Of a DNA stretch of 64,000 nt, positions 46,181 through 57,819 are shown piece by piece. Location of the stretch: NCBI GenBank assembly GCA_038496445.1, contig JALMLS010000140.1, forward strand, positions 1-64,000, read 5' to 3'. This DNA comes from Trichosphaerium sp. ATCC 40318. Taxonomy: Eukaryota; Discosea; Flabellinia; Trichosidae. Numbering within the stretch: position 1 is the first letter of the stretch; each line of letters opens with the position of its first letter. Below the pieces are notes generated by a model. That model ran no database searches, was not told the DNA's origin, and was given only the letters and a program-made list of their open reading frames with translations. Position numbers and translations under genes: made by a program.

Positions 46181-48635
46181 TTACTGTTTGATATAAAGTA
46201 TACTCTTATCACAACCCCTTGAAAGGCTAATTGCTTCACACGAGTATATTGTCTCATATTCTTTATCATCTAAGCTGTACTTCAAGTTAAACAGCACATT
46301 TCTTTTTAGTAGTTCATCAACAAATGATACAGAACAACGACAATAATCAACCTTGTAGCTTCTAAAATAGGTGAGGTTAGCGGTATAGAAACCGATGGGC
46401 CGCACAGTATAAATCCTTCAAAGTACACTTCACCTGAATGAGTACCCGGCTCATACTCTCCCAAAGCGCACTGTTTTGTAGGTGTGTTGATTTTTTGTGA
46501 GCAAGCTTCTCCATACAAACTTGATTCAGAACGTAAAGTATCAATGGATACAATTGGACCCCATCTTTCATGCCAGTACAAGTCTTCAGGTTTGTAACAT
46601 GTCAACAAGTACTGTGCAAAGTATTTTGGAAGCTGTGATGCATATTTACGTGCTGAATCAGGAAGAGATGAAGCTTCTATAAATAAAGTTAATTGGAATC
46701 TTTAGTACAAACAGTGCAAAATACATACGAGCAACAAGCCATAAGTCACATGGTTCTAGTCCTATTGTTTCCTGGTTTTCTTCAAGAATATTGAATATCT
46801 TACGAGGAAGTGACATTGGACCATTAGTCAATGATATCAATTTCTTTAATGAGCCAATCCATTTCAAAATTTTACTGCTGATTGGTTCTCGTTCCACAAC
46901 TGACGGCAATAGATAATGACATAAAGATATTGAACTACGAATATTCCAGATACAACTGCAAAATATTTTTTCTTGACCATCCTCGCAAACAAACTGCGAA
47001 CTTATTAATGTTAAATGCTGCTAAATGGTTTGTACCTGACCCAAGCGAATAAGTACACCACTTATTGCTTTAAAAGAATTTAGCTTTTTGATTTTGTCAA
47101 GAGAAGAGGTTGAGAGGTACTCAAGAACTATGAGAAGAGACTCAAGTGTTTCACCTTCCAATAAAACAAGTTGATAGATGTTTTTGTCATTCTTGAACTT
47201 GGTGAATTGAGTCTTCAAGTACCTGGTTGTAAGATTAAGTTTGCTATTGTATAGTGAGGTACGTACTCGCAATTAGTTCCTAATGCATATTTTGATCCTC
47301 TCACTTTCAGTACAGGCTCTGTTTTGTGGAATATGACAAAGGTAATATCACATAAAGATGAATCTCCGTTTGTCAAGTATTTCTGTTCAACATCAATGTC
47401 TCCTGCTCTAATAAGCGTATCAATATAAAGACATGGATTAATTTAGACTTGTACATGAGTCTTTCCATTTGTTGATCAAGTGTTGGTTGGAATTTAACAA
47501 TGGTATTTCGAGGATTGCCTCGTTTGTGTCCTTGCATCACAACCCAAACAAATTCAAGATTACCTTTGCTCACTTGCTTCGATCCACTACTCTCAGCAAC
47601 AGAAAGAGCCAGTGTGAATATATTCAGAATCACATTACACATGAGAGTGTTGACACGTTTCAACGCATTCAATGAGATACTGTAACCCAAATCATCAACC
47701 TCTGATAGAAGCGCTATCGGATGAAATACTTTGGGACTTTTAATCTGTGTACGCTGGTAAAGAAATTAACAATGGTTACAGTACCTAGCAACGTACGTTT
47801 AGTGATTTTGAGATAGATTTGTACTCGTTGGCATCAATGTTCACGTCTCCCAGTAGACTCACTCGGGTTACTGAAGTTTCCAAAATACTTGACTTTTTTT
47901 TGGGTGGATCTGAGGGCGAAGGTGGGTAACGTGTTGGATACTCTTTAGCAAGTTGATCGTATATGTCAATCACAGATGGCTCTTGGATAACCGTGTTTGA
48001 TTTATTTGTCGATTGTTGACGTTTCAACGCATTCAGCAGTATACTTGATACAACAGTTAATCTTAAAAAAAATCTAAAAAAACTTACACAGATAGCACTG
48101 TCACGGTCATGTCACGTGCGTATTCAAAGAATCCTGCAAGTGTAAATGTAATCTTAGCTTGAGTCGCAAGTTGCTGAAGCCCCAAGTGCATCCAGAAATC
48201 GGGTGTAGTTGAGCAATTCGAAAACAAATCTTGACATGATAATGTTTTGTTCAAACTTTTTGTCGCTTCGCTCTGATGTATTAAATAACGCTTCGTATGT
48301 TCGAATAGAGCGAGATCGCGCTTGTTGTAGACTTGTTTTGGTACAAAAGGAAGAGAAACTTTCTTTTCCCTTGATAGGCGTTTTAACTCATCTCCCCGGC
48401 ATCTTATATACTCGTGCCACTTGAAATTAGCGTCAACGCGTTGTTTATATTTCGTTGAGACCGAAGAGAAGCATATGAGGTCTTTAGGCGGTAAATGTGA
48501 TAGAATTGCGTTTAAACAGTGTGTTGGTAGCGTCTGGAAGAAGCATGTGCAAATACTTACCCAATTCGCGTCTATCAGCAGACTATGTTAGCACAACCTA
48601 TGGTATTAAAGCGTACTTGGGTTCCTCTTATACAT
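46181..48635 (-). CDS. F-box family protein, paralogue D
   Basis: Start ATG 48635 (MYKRNP), phase-1 intron with donor GTACGC and acceptor CTGATAG, then NANWVSICTCFFQTLPTHCL, NAILSHLPPKDLICFSSVST (F-box) and a helical part (KRYLIHQSEATKSLNKTL, GFFEYARDMTVTVLSV). The family block (MGYSISLNALKRVNTLMCNV...GNPRNTIVKFQPTLDQQMER) and the C-terminal KPEDLYWHERWGPIVSIDTL are present. The last exon ends LYIKQ with the stop at 46181-46183. All splice joins keep frame and no internal stop is seen, so this copy looks functional. Expected role: SCF substrate adaptor; the substrate is unknown. Confidence 0.75.
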
Positions 48636-48746
48636 ACTCGAGAACCTGAGGTGTTTTGTAGACTCTAAGAGAAATAAGGATGTCAACTGCCGTCCTCTTA
48701 TTTATTCCCACGCGTGAAAGGAGTACTAGATCGTGGTAACGTAGAA

Positions 48747-49546
48747 ATGGATGACGGTGTTGTTTCTAGGTTACTAGAAGATGGATTAGATCATTGCGAT
48801 CGTATAGCAAAAGAAGCAGGTATAATTACGCTCTTACGCATTAATACGCACTAGGAAACGGATATAACGCTAAATTTGTTTCTACGAATACTAAAACTTG
48901 TAGGCAAAACTCATGATGTCACAGTATCAAAAAAAGCGATACTTCTCGCGTTCAACGTGTGGAAGGTGCGTTAAATTGATTTATAAATTATAAACTGCTA
49001 CAACTAATCCAAATCAACAGAGACACGTCGGTAAGTACTAACTTATACGTGGTATAACGTCCCAATACATGTTTAGATGTTTTCACTGACGACTTACAAC
49101 AATTCACAACACATGCTAATAAAAAAACAGTAAGACCTCAAGAGTACGTCATATTTTTTGGATATTCTCCGAAAAGTAGTATTTCCGCAGACAAAGTAAA
49201 AAAAACCTTGTTTGGATTTGTAGTTTTTATGGTTTTAGTTATCACGTGATATTTTTGCTTAAAATTTGTAGTGTTCTTTTATGCACACGAAGAAACCGTG
49301 ATGAGGTACCAGATGTGTTTAGTAAAGGCTGCAAGCTTACCTTTCTGTTTTTGTAATAGCATGAGATGCTGCTAGAGTTAAAGACAAATCTCGAAGAGTC
49401 CAAAGCATCCTCAAGGAAACGCAAAGCTGTACGTTTTTACTACAATCAGCGCGACATGCAGTAGTTGTAATCATTGCTTTAACACGCACTAGGGCGGAGA
49501 TACTGCTACAAGAAAAAAGGCAAAGGTCAAGGGTGTACAATCATAA
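48747..49546 (+). CDS. CENP-S/MHF1-like histone-fold protein
   Basis: A short spliced gene of about 115 residues starting MDDGVVSRLLEDGLDHCDRI. The exons add KTHDVTVSKKAILLAFNVWK and the signature histone-fold helix pair DVFTDDLQQFTTHANKKTV followed by RPQDVLLCTRRNRDE. The pattern 'F..DL..F..HA.R.T(V/I)...DV.LL.RRN' is that of CENP-S (MHF1) and is also seen in CENP-T. A basic tail (SSKRKAGG, RKKAKVKG) ends at TAA 49544-49546. CENP-S pairs with CENP-X in the FANCM-associated DNA-repair complex and at kinetochores. The small size fits CENP-S better than CENP-T. Donors GTATAA and GTACGT are used. Exon 1 may be longer upstream. Confidence 0.7.
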
Positions 49547-50117
49547 AGCATGTATTAATTTGTTAACAAACAGATTTCTAAAACCTTGTGTTGTGACGAG
49601 GCTCTGTTCGGACCATTAATAAACCCTCTTGTAATTTTACTTTGTGCCGCATTACTGCAACTTCTTATGATTGTGTCTATTACAATTTTCCATCAAGACA
49701 TGGAGGATATTTATCTGTACACGTCAGATTGAGCGCAAGACTGGGATCTCCTAGAAGATTTGATAGGACTTCTTGTACGTCCAACGCTTGTTCTACTTCT
49801 TTCATGTACGCTCATAATGCTTACGTGAATAGTTGTATGTCGCTATCACGGGATGGTGTTAATCAGTACGCCTTTTCTAGAATTCTTGCAGTACTGTAAA
49901 CTTCAATCAACTTTCACAGCTTTTTTGTAGTATCCTTAAGGTCGCTTCCTGAAAACTACGGACTACATACTTGATCTTCATTTCGTTATGGTTAAGGTGT
50001 ACTTTTTTTGATCACGTGAAAAAATCCTGTAGCAGGTAAACTGAGTCTCTACTACAGCGAATAAATAGTAGTTTACTTTAACAATTTAGGTATAAAATTA
50101 CAAGTGATTGTAGCGTC
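49547..50117. other. Intergenic spacer
   Basis: No supported gene. The open frame at about 49642-49899 lacks an ATG start and any recognisable feature. Confidence 0.4.
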
Positions 50118-50480
50118 CTAGGCGCTAGCGTTGTTACAGGTTGTTATGAAAGCGAGATTCATTTTGGATAGTTTTAAAGTTACTTTACCGTCACGATCTT
50201 TGTAGCAACGGCCCTTTGTAGATGTAATATCACCGAGAGGCTTCATGTGTATTGAGAGTTTTGAGCGTTTCTGTTTGATGCACTTTGGTTTTGTAATACC
50301 ACTCCCTTGCTTGTTCATTTGTATAAACGTCGATGCCTTTACTGCCTCAATCTTTGGTTGTATGTCTAGCGTGAAGTTTGAGAACAATGCAAACCTTGCA
50401 GTTGAGGCTGTTGATTCGAATGTATTGCATCTCCAACGACGTAAATGTATGTGATAAATCTCCCTTGCTCTTCTACCCAT
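50118..50480 (-). CDS. Possible small basic protein, unknown function
   Basis: An open frame of 120 residues from ATG 50480 (MGRRAREIYHIHLRRWRCNT). It is strongly basic and contains SGITKPKCIKQKRSKLSIHM and KGRCYKDRDGKVTLKLSKM. No domain is recognised. The length and composition are somewhat better than random for this A+T-rich sequence, but no splice site, homologue or neighbour supports it. Confidence 0.3.
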   Translation of the reverse strand: MGRRAREIYHIHLRRWRCNTFESTASTARFALFSNFTLDIQPKIEAVKASTFIQMNKQGSGITKPKCIKQKRSKLSIHMKPLGDITSTKGRCYKDRDGKVTLKLSKMNLAFITTCNNASA

Positions 50481-51436
50481 ATTATTCCTTGAGAAATAAA
50501 ATTTCAGACCACACAGTTTTGCACCATTTGTATCGAAACAGTTCACAAGTGTTGTTGTTATTATAAAAACACTCTAACAAACACAAATACTGCTAACTAA
50601 AGAAACGAAAAGATGCTTCCCACGTGTACCAAGAGGTAATCTCAATGAAAAAAAAAACTTGCAGTTTTCTTGTAGATACAAAAAATATTTTACGTGAAAA
50701 ATGAAAAAAATAGGATAATCTGTCGCTTCTCTAACCGTTTGATGGAAATAGATATTTTTCGAAACTGCACAAACAAAAACTACAATTTGTGAGTAATTGC
50801 TATGACGTTGAGATATAGCGTCATGATAAAAACGTTTCAAGAAAATCCGTTGACAACAAGTGTCAATGTGTCCTAATCCTTATTCTTTGGAATGACCACG
50901 TGTCTGTGCTATTGATTTCATGATTGGAAAGTAAAAAAGTTGTGTTTTAGTTACGAGTTTTGAGTTTTTGTAGTAGCTCCCTTTTGTGATTTTTTTTTTT
51001 TCTGAGAGTTACGAGTTATGAGTTTTTCTCAGTTCCTAATATACATTGATACCACAGGCTACGTAAATATCACTACTGTAGTCTCTAGTTCGCTGTATAA
51101 AGCACAAAAAATAAAATGCGCTTTAAGCGTTTTCGTGACACCCGGAAACGTTCACAACTACCAAAATACGGCGACTTGGGCATCATGAAGATTCCTTGTT
51201 GGCCAAAACTGTACGAATGAATCTAACAACCATCCTGCAAGCAAATGCACATGTAGTAGTTGATTGTAATGTGGTTTATATCCTTTGACAGGTGCTTACT
51301 AATCAATAAAATTCAGCTGAACTTGACGAGTTGACGCTCAAAAAAAGCGTCAAAAACACAAAAAAAGTCCACTATCTCATAAAAATCAAACAAAGAGGTC
51401 GCTTTTCATTCTGCTGGTTACAGTAATACGTTATTT
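50481..51436. other. Long intergenic stretch
   Basis: About 950 bp, with CACGTG at about 50620 and 50896. Nothing else recognised. Confidence 0.45.
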
Positions 51437-53277
51437 ATGACTACTGTGTGGTTATATTTCGTATTACTGATCGCATTGTTATGTACCAGCGTAAAAAGCT
51501 GTAAACGTAAGAGAATAATAGCAATCGTTGGTCACGGCGAAAGATACGTAAAAAATGGAGGGCTTCCATACAATGAAGTATTGGCTGATTTGAGTACGTA
51601 TTTACTCGCAGGGAGAGGTTTTACGTGTTTTATTGTACCTAACAATGTAAAATAGCAAGCAAAAACCCAGAAATCGACAGCACTGATTATATAGACAAAG
51701 CAGGCGATTTATTACCAAGAGGGTTTCAAAGTTTAACAAGAGTCGGAGAACGGCTACGATTTACTTATGATACACTTGTAACAAACCTAAACAGAACGCA
51801 TTTGGTCACGTCAAAGTACGAAATAATTACGCTGTCTTCACAGAGCGCAATGTTCCTTTTTTGTAACACGTACAAACAAAACTTCTCTTTTAGCACGAAA
51901 ATTGGTGAGCAATCTCTTCAAGGAATAGTATTAGGATTATACGCAAGTCGTACGTTTATATTTTTGGATTGTTTTTTTAAATTGTTCGCTTATTAAAGTA
52001 ATTTAGCACCAGTTACTGTATTTAACCATGAGTATGTTGTACTTGGAACAGGCGAAGAAATACCTGTACGCCTAGGAGGCTCTTTTGTTCTTTCTTCTTT
52101 GACAATTTTGGGAAACTAACTTAACATTGTTAGTACGATATCCTTCCAAAAGTATCAGCTCCATGGGAAAACTGTCCAAGGTTCGTTCAACATTGAAAAA
52201 AATTTGTTTGCTTTTATTTAATTAATTCTTCCTGACATGTCTCAGTATCTCTGCTTTCTATGAGAATATTGGCAATACTTACAACACATTGAATGATTCC
52301 AATAGGTCTTTATTTGAGGTAAGGACTATAATTTGGTGACACGTGTTACGTGTTTTAATTTCAAATTATAGGAAGAGTATCCAGTATTATTCCAAGAGTT
52401 CGTAGATAAATTAGAAGCTACCTATCCTGGATTGACAACAATTGGTGGTATACTTACAGTATACGAACTGCTAGATATTGATCACATATTTGGACGTCCT
52501 TTACTTGGTGATCTCTTCACATTTGAAGAGTACGAAAAGTATCAACCACTAAAGTACAAAAAAAACCCAAACAAACAAAGTACAACCTCATCTTACAAAT
52601 TGAATAGCGAAGCGGCCAGAAAGATTATTTCTACCTTACCAAACAATGCTACACTAGAGGTAAGGATATAATTGGTTTTTTGGCGAAAGCTGTATTCTTT
52701 TCGTTTTTTCTTACAAGCTGCCCTAAAGGCTATGGCTGCTCCTGCTATTGAGCATCTTATGACGGAGATTGCCGATAATGCAACAAATACGTTGTTGACA
52801 ATATACACAGTAGATGATTTAACTTTATCTACAATATACGCTAGGCTTATCGAAAATGGTACAGAGTACGTCAATGTCAATCCCACTACGCAGATCTTAT
52901 GTCTCCTTACATTTGTTCCTTATAGCGTTCCACCACCTAAGACTGGTGAGGTTTTCCTTGTTGAGGTATATGGTGAATGCTCATACTCTGATGAGAGAGT
53001 ATTCTCTGTCTCAATTGATGGTACAAGCCACTATGTTGCTGCATGTGGGCGTGATAGTCTGCGTTGTAACGCAACTGCGGTAATTTCTAAACGGTCTTCC
53101 TGCTCTGTGGATCACATGTACAGTGAAACGTGCAATACAACACAGAGTGGTCTACACGCTTTAGAGGCTTGGGATTGTTCTAACCCGGTGCTTACAGCAG
53201 AAAATGGAAATAGAAAATTAATGTTCAATTTACTGGTAATGTTGATGGGGCTAGTGGTACTCTTCACTAGCATGTAA
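51437..53277 (+). CDS. Histidine-acid-phosphatase-like surface protein, catalytic residues degenerate
   Basis: A spliced gene of about 480 residues. The N-terminus MTTVWLYFVLLIALLCTSVKS is a signal peptide. The following IIAIVGHGERYVKNGGLPYN corresponds to the RHGxRxP motif but has GHGER, losing the first arginine. ADLTSKNPEIDSTDYIDKAG...LPRGFQSLTRVGERLRF corresponds to the LTxxGxxQ region. The later active-site HD motif is replaced by YTVDDLTLST. Many N-glycosylation sites (NRT, NNAT, NGT, NTT) and about ten cysteines fit an extracellular protein. The C-terminal hydrophobic tail KLMFNLLVMLMGLVVLFTSM is either a GPI signal or a membrane anchor. Catalysis by the usual histidine phosphatase mechanism is unlikely, so I infer a binding or structural role at the cell surface. 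Confidence 0.75.
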
Positions 53278-53697
53278 AGCGCATAGAGCAGTAGAACCCC
53301 AGTTTTTTTTGTAGATTGGCGGGTTTTAGTAAAAAACACTCAAAAATAAATATACTCCCTTGTCAATGGTGATACATCGCTTAGAAGCTTTCTTAAATAC
53401 AAGTAGTGTCAACTCACTACTTCCTGATCTCATTCAGACAACGAGTAGAAGAAATTAAAAAGAAAAAATGAGACTTTTTTCAAGAAATCATTACATGAGT
53501 TATACAAGCTAGCAACCCCATAGATACTATTGCGAGACACCAAAAGTATCAAAATGACGTAGCTTTCAACGCAAAAGCGCCTTCAAAAGGGCAATGTAAA
53601 TAATTTTATAAATTAATCAAACAATTAATACTACAAGTATATAAACGTACGTATCAACATCACACGAGAAGAACGTTAACGTGAAAAAATAAGTTGA
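53278..53697. other. Intergenic spacer
   Basis: A+T-rich, no gene seen. Confidence 0.4.
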
Positions 53698-56600
53698 ATG
53701 CAAGAACACGCTTTGAACGTAGATCCTATCTACAAGTCGTTACTAGACAGCCAAGAGGAGAATGAGGCATTTCAAAAAGAGATTAGTGAAGGGATAGCCA
53801 GAGCTGAAATAGAATTAAAACGATTATCTCTAAGCCTAAAATACGCTAAAGCAGAAGAAACAAGGATAATTACAAGCATCGCTGAAAGAAAAACGACAAT
53901 CGCGTACAAAAAACCGCTACTTTTCCTTGTTTCATACTCATACCCCTTATAGAGCAAACCTAGAGCACCTCTCACAAAATCATAACATACCACTTGACCA
54001 ACCGTTCTCCCTGTGGGTCTTGTTGTCAGATGAACTCTACCTACAAATATTTTCTACGCTGGGTGCCACCGCTTTGTGCACTGTGTCACAGGTACGGCGT
54101 GATCACCAAAAAACAGAAGAATCGACTTTGTACCAAAAGTTTGTCAGTTTTCTTCTTGAATGCGGCTCAAAGCTGTTTAAAACCATTCTTCTGAGTACAG
54201 AGTATGCGTCAGAGCTAATTATATTCGTTTAGGTTTGTTCTGGAATGAATAAAATCGCAAAAGATAACTCTTTATGGCACAAACTACTACGGAAGGAATT
54301 CGTACCTGTACGCTCATTTTCTCCTTACAATGTCATCGTATTTTACTTCTAAACTACTCAATCTCTAACACATTACTACTACAGGCTGATCAACTCATTA
54401 AAGCGCCTAAAACAATAGCTTTACCTCCTTTATACAATCTATATAAGGATTATTATCGTGACAAGCTATGGGCACATAAATTAATTGTATCTGATGCTAG
54501 TTATTTTTCACATACTTCAAAAGTGACACCACATATCGTTTCTCTTCTTGAAGCGCATGCCAGTACCACTTTAAAAAATGTAAGTGGGGAGTGCTTATTG
54601 TTTTTTTATTTTATTCTTTTGTTATGAGGATAACTGTTAATCTCTTTGCGTGTAGGGTGATACAGAGACGTATGACAAGCTTTTTGTTCAAACTTATGAA
54701 TTTTCTCAACAAATGAACAATGGTACGTTCTAGTTTGATTAGTGATAGCGTAAATATAGTAAATTTATTCGAGTATCTCAGTGGATATTTATTTTGTAGA
54801 TATCATATTTGCAAGCTTTGTTTTGTGGCTTCTCTTCGTACTCACCTTTGTGTTAGCTATACAAGATCGATTTCGTACAATAAACTCGTTCGAGGAGTGG
54901 GGAGATAGATTATGTGAAAAAGCAACGAAAGGTACATGAAGTAACATGACACGTGATAAAACAAAGCGTTTTTTTTCGACATCTTGTTAAGCTGGATTAT
55001 TTAGCGCCTAAAGAAGCCATACAAATATGGAATTTGGCAATTGATAAGTATGATACGGCTCTATCTAACCATGAGCAACAGATGGGGAATACAGATGAAA
55101 GACCCAACTTCTCGCGTTACCTGAGAACTGTGCGAAAGCTTGGTAGGTTTTTTTGAGCATCTTGATTGAGGCATGAAACTTACTTTTTTGTCTTTAAGGT
55201 GCACAGCTTAATATCGAAGATTTTCGGTTCAATGAGGATGATTTTAATGTAGTAGACGGAAAACTAAGCATGTTGAACCCATATGAAGTGTTGACACAGC
55301 CTAAACGGAGAAAATTAATAAAGGAGCTTGGTCACGTTATTTACAAATTCGCACTCACAAGGTAAGTGTGGATACTTTTTAGTTCTTTTTTTTTTTCATT
55401 GAATTGTTTTTTCGTTTTAATGGTAATGTGTGTTAATGGCGTTTTGTTTAGTGAACGAGAGACACGCTTAAATATACAAGTAAAAGTACCTCCTCACTTT
55501 TATGATTACACAAGGAAAGAAACTATGAAACAATCGATTGAATTTAATTCACTTACAAATTCTGAAGAATTTGTACCAACAACTACTACAGGTACCTACA
55601 TTTTCTCTTTTAGATGTTATTTATTTTTTTAAAAGCTCTTACCTTGTTGTTAGCATTGACGTTACCTTCATCACCTGATTCCTTTAACTTCTCGCTTGGA
55701 AATTCTCAAGGAAGTCTTGATGCTTTTAATTTTGGAAACATTAATGCATCTCCAGAACGTGATTATAGCAATCATAGATGTGTTCAAAGAAGGCGTAGAA
55801 AACGTCGTACTAGCCATCAAAACTATATGGTACAACATACCAATAGCGTCGGAAGCGCAGTACCTTGGGTTGGTATGTAAAGCTTATTTTGTTCTTTTCT
55901 GGGTTGAATCTCGTCTCTTCCGAGAATAACTTTTTTTAGTGAATACTAACACTTCATCTCCACCAACACCATCTCCATCTCCTCTTGAAGGTATGTCATT
56001 TTAATGGACTCCACTCTTTAACATCTTTTAGTTGATAACGGTTTGGATTGGAGCAAGCTTGGTTCTGTTATACGTCACACTGAAGTATTATTGAAGCTTG
56101 GTTTTGCACATTATAAACGAGGACAGTTACTCATGGTAAGCGTATTCATTTCTACTAAAGGTGACTCAATACTGATGTGTATATTTGTAGGCTAGCAAAC
56201 CAAAGAGCCCTAAGAAGTCACTTGAATCCTTCAAGACAGCAAATCGTCTCATGCATACAGTAAGACAACATTTTTTCGGTTTTTTTTTTTGATTGTTTGA
56301 CTTACATTTATTGCTGTAGTTGTTGGCTACCATGTCAGTCTTACCTGGTCACTTAATGCCACACAATGATTATTATTGTCCTTGTTGTGGTGTTCAAGTG
56401 ACTGAGAGCTTTGCTCAAATGGTTATGCGTATACAAGGATGTGTTTATGTACAAATTGCAGAGATTTTGTTAGAAAGCCAACCTGGATACTTTGATAAGA
56501 GTCATCCACTTGCAGGAGATTCATTAGATGATTTAAAGAATAAGATATTACAAAAAGAGAGAGAACGTGAGCGTATGAAACGTAGTCGTGGTAGACGAAA

Positions 56601-57435
56601 GAATGTACGTTATCACAAAGACACAAAAATTTTTTAATGAAAACTTGAATGATCACCTGAACCTCCTGACTCTTTGGCCAAAAGATGATACAATTCTTTT
56701 AAATATTGATCAGTGTATTACCTTAATCGGTTTGATCGTCTGTCTATTGCATAGACATCTTGTATTAAGAAGGTTTAACTTTTTTTAGAAGAACCAAAGA
56801 ACAGAACAAAAGGCTTCTATTGTTGAAGATATTAAAGCACTAAAGAAGCGTTACTTGACAGAGAAATGTTTTGAGAAGGGAGCTATATTATTCAAGCAAC
56901 TACTTGATCTTCTAGCACAACAAAATCAACATTACATTCTATTTGTAATATCAAGACTTTACAGCATTTGGGTGCGTAGTTTCTTAAAAAATTCCTCTTC
57001 TTATAAAATTCCGCATGCACGTGTAGTTCACGCTGAATATTTTTCAAAACCTGTCTCTACGCGCGTAGACGGATTTTACTTAATTTTTTTCGCTCGTGTC
57101 AAAAAGTCACGTAAAAGTCACGTGACTTTTTTTTGTGTTTTTTTTTGTGCTTATTTTTTTATGTTTAGCGTAAAGAACAGCAGTGTCTTTGGTATTTATC
57201 ACAGTACCTTGCACTTCCTACTACAGTTTCAGCTCATCTTGATTTTGAGAGCTTCGATTATGTTCGTAGTAATCGTCATTTTAAACATCTTGTTAAACAA
57301 GCATCACACTACCCTCTTGATACAGCAGATAGATTTGAGTACCGTTATGGCACTCCAGTTGCTTCAGCTGCTGTATTAAAGCAAAGAAAACGTATTAAAG
57401 CCTGTAGACGGCCAACAAGAGGGGTAAATCAATAA
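53698..57435 (+). CDS. Large coiled-coil/F-box protein with CxxC element
   Basis: A multi-exon gene of about 850 residues. The N-terminal exon (MQEHALNVDPIYKSLLDSQ and the heptads that follow) is a coiled coil. An F-box follows across two introns: LWVLLSDELYLQIFSTLGAT, CTVSQVCSGMNKIAKDN and SLWHKLLRKEF. Long helical segments follow, with one strongly hydrophobic stretch (DIIFASFVLWLLFVLTFVLA) that may be membrane-associated, and a Ser/Asn-rich, Arg-rich linker. Then come LLKLGFAHYKRGQLLMASKP, a CPCCGVQVTESF cysteine pair and a charged ERERERMKR segment. The end reads YRYGTPVASAAVLKQRKRIK and RPTRGVNQ (stop 57433-57435). An SCF-type ubiquitin-ligase role is likely from the F-box. No named family is recognised, and exon edges within 54600-55200 are approximate. 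Confidence 0.65.
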
Positions 57436-57819
57436 CACTGAGAGTGACAGTAAAAGAAAAGGAAAAGAAAATAATCAAAAAAAAAAAAGAGTAAAACAAA
57501 AACACAATGTAAATACGTTTCAAAATAAACAAAAAAGAACATTCTCAGAACACTAGCATAAATATGTATCATTTCTTGAGGTTACTACTTAAGTATGAAC
57601 GAGGAATTGGCCTGTTAAGGACCCTTAAACCAGGCATTGAGGGCATTTTTTTATTTAAAGTATTTCGTTTATAAGCAAGTAAGGTGTTGTTGATTAGCTA
57701 CAAAACCATGAATAGAACTATCATCCTCAAGTAACCTGTAAGTACAGTACGTACTATAAAAGCCCAATACTTATTGACCGTGACAGATAGACACCTACAA
57801 ACGCTGTTAATACAAAGAT
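57436..57819. other. Convergent intergenic region
   Basis: About 380 bp between convergent genes. A short A-rich stretch follows the upstream stop. Nothing else is seen. Confidence 0.4.

Noticed and set aside
41466-47685. Recurring minus- or plus-strand open frames opposite the shared F-box family block
   Set aside because: They recur only because the sense block is nearly identical in four genes; they lack independent starts and conservation signs.
49642-49899. Open frame after the CENP-S-like gene
   Set aside because: No ATG at its start and no recognisable feature.
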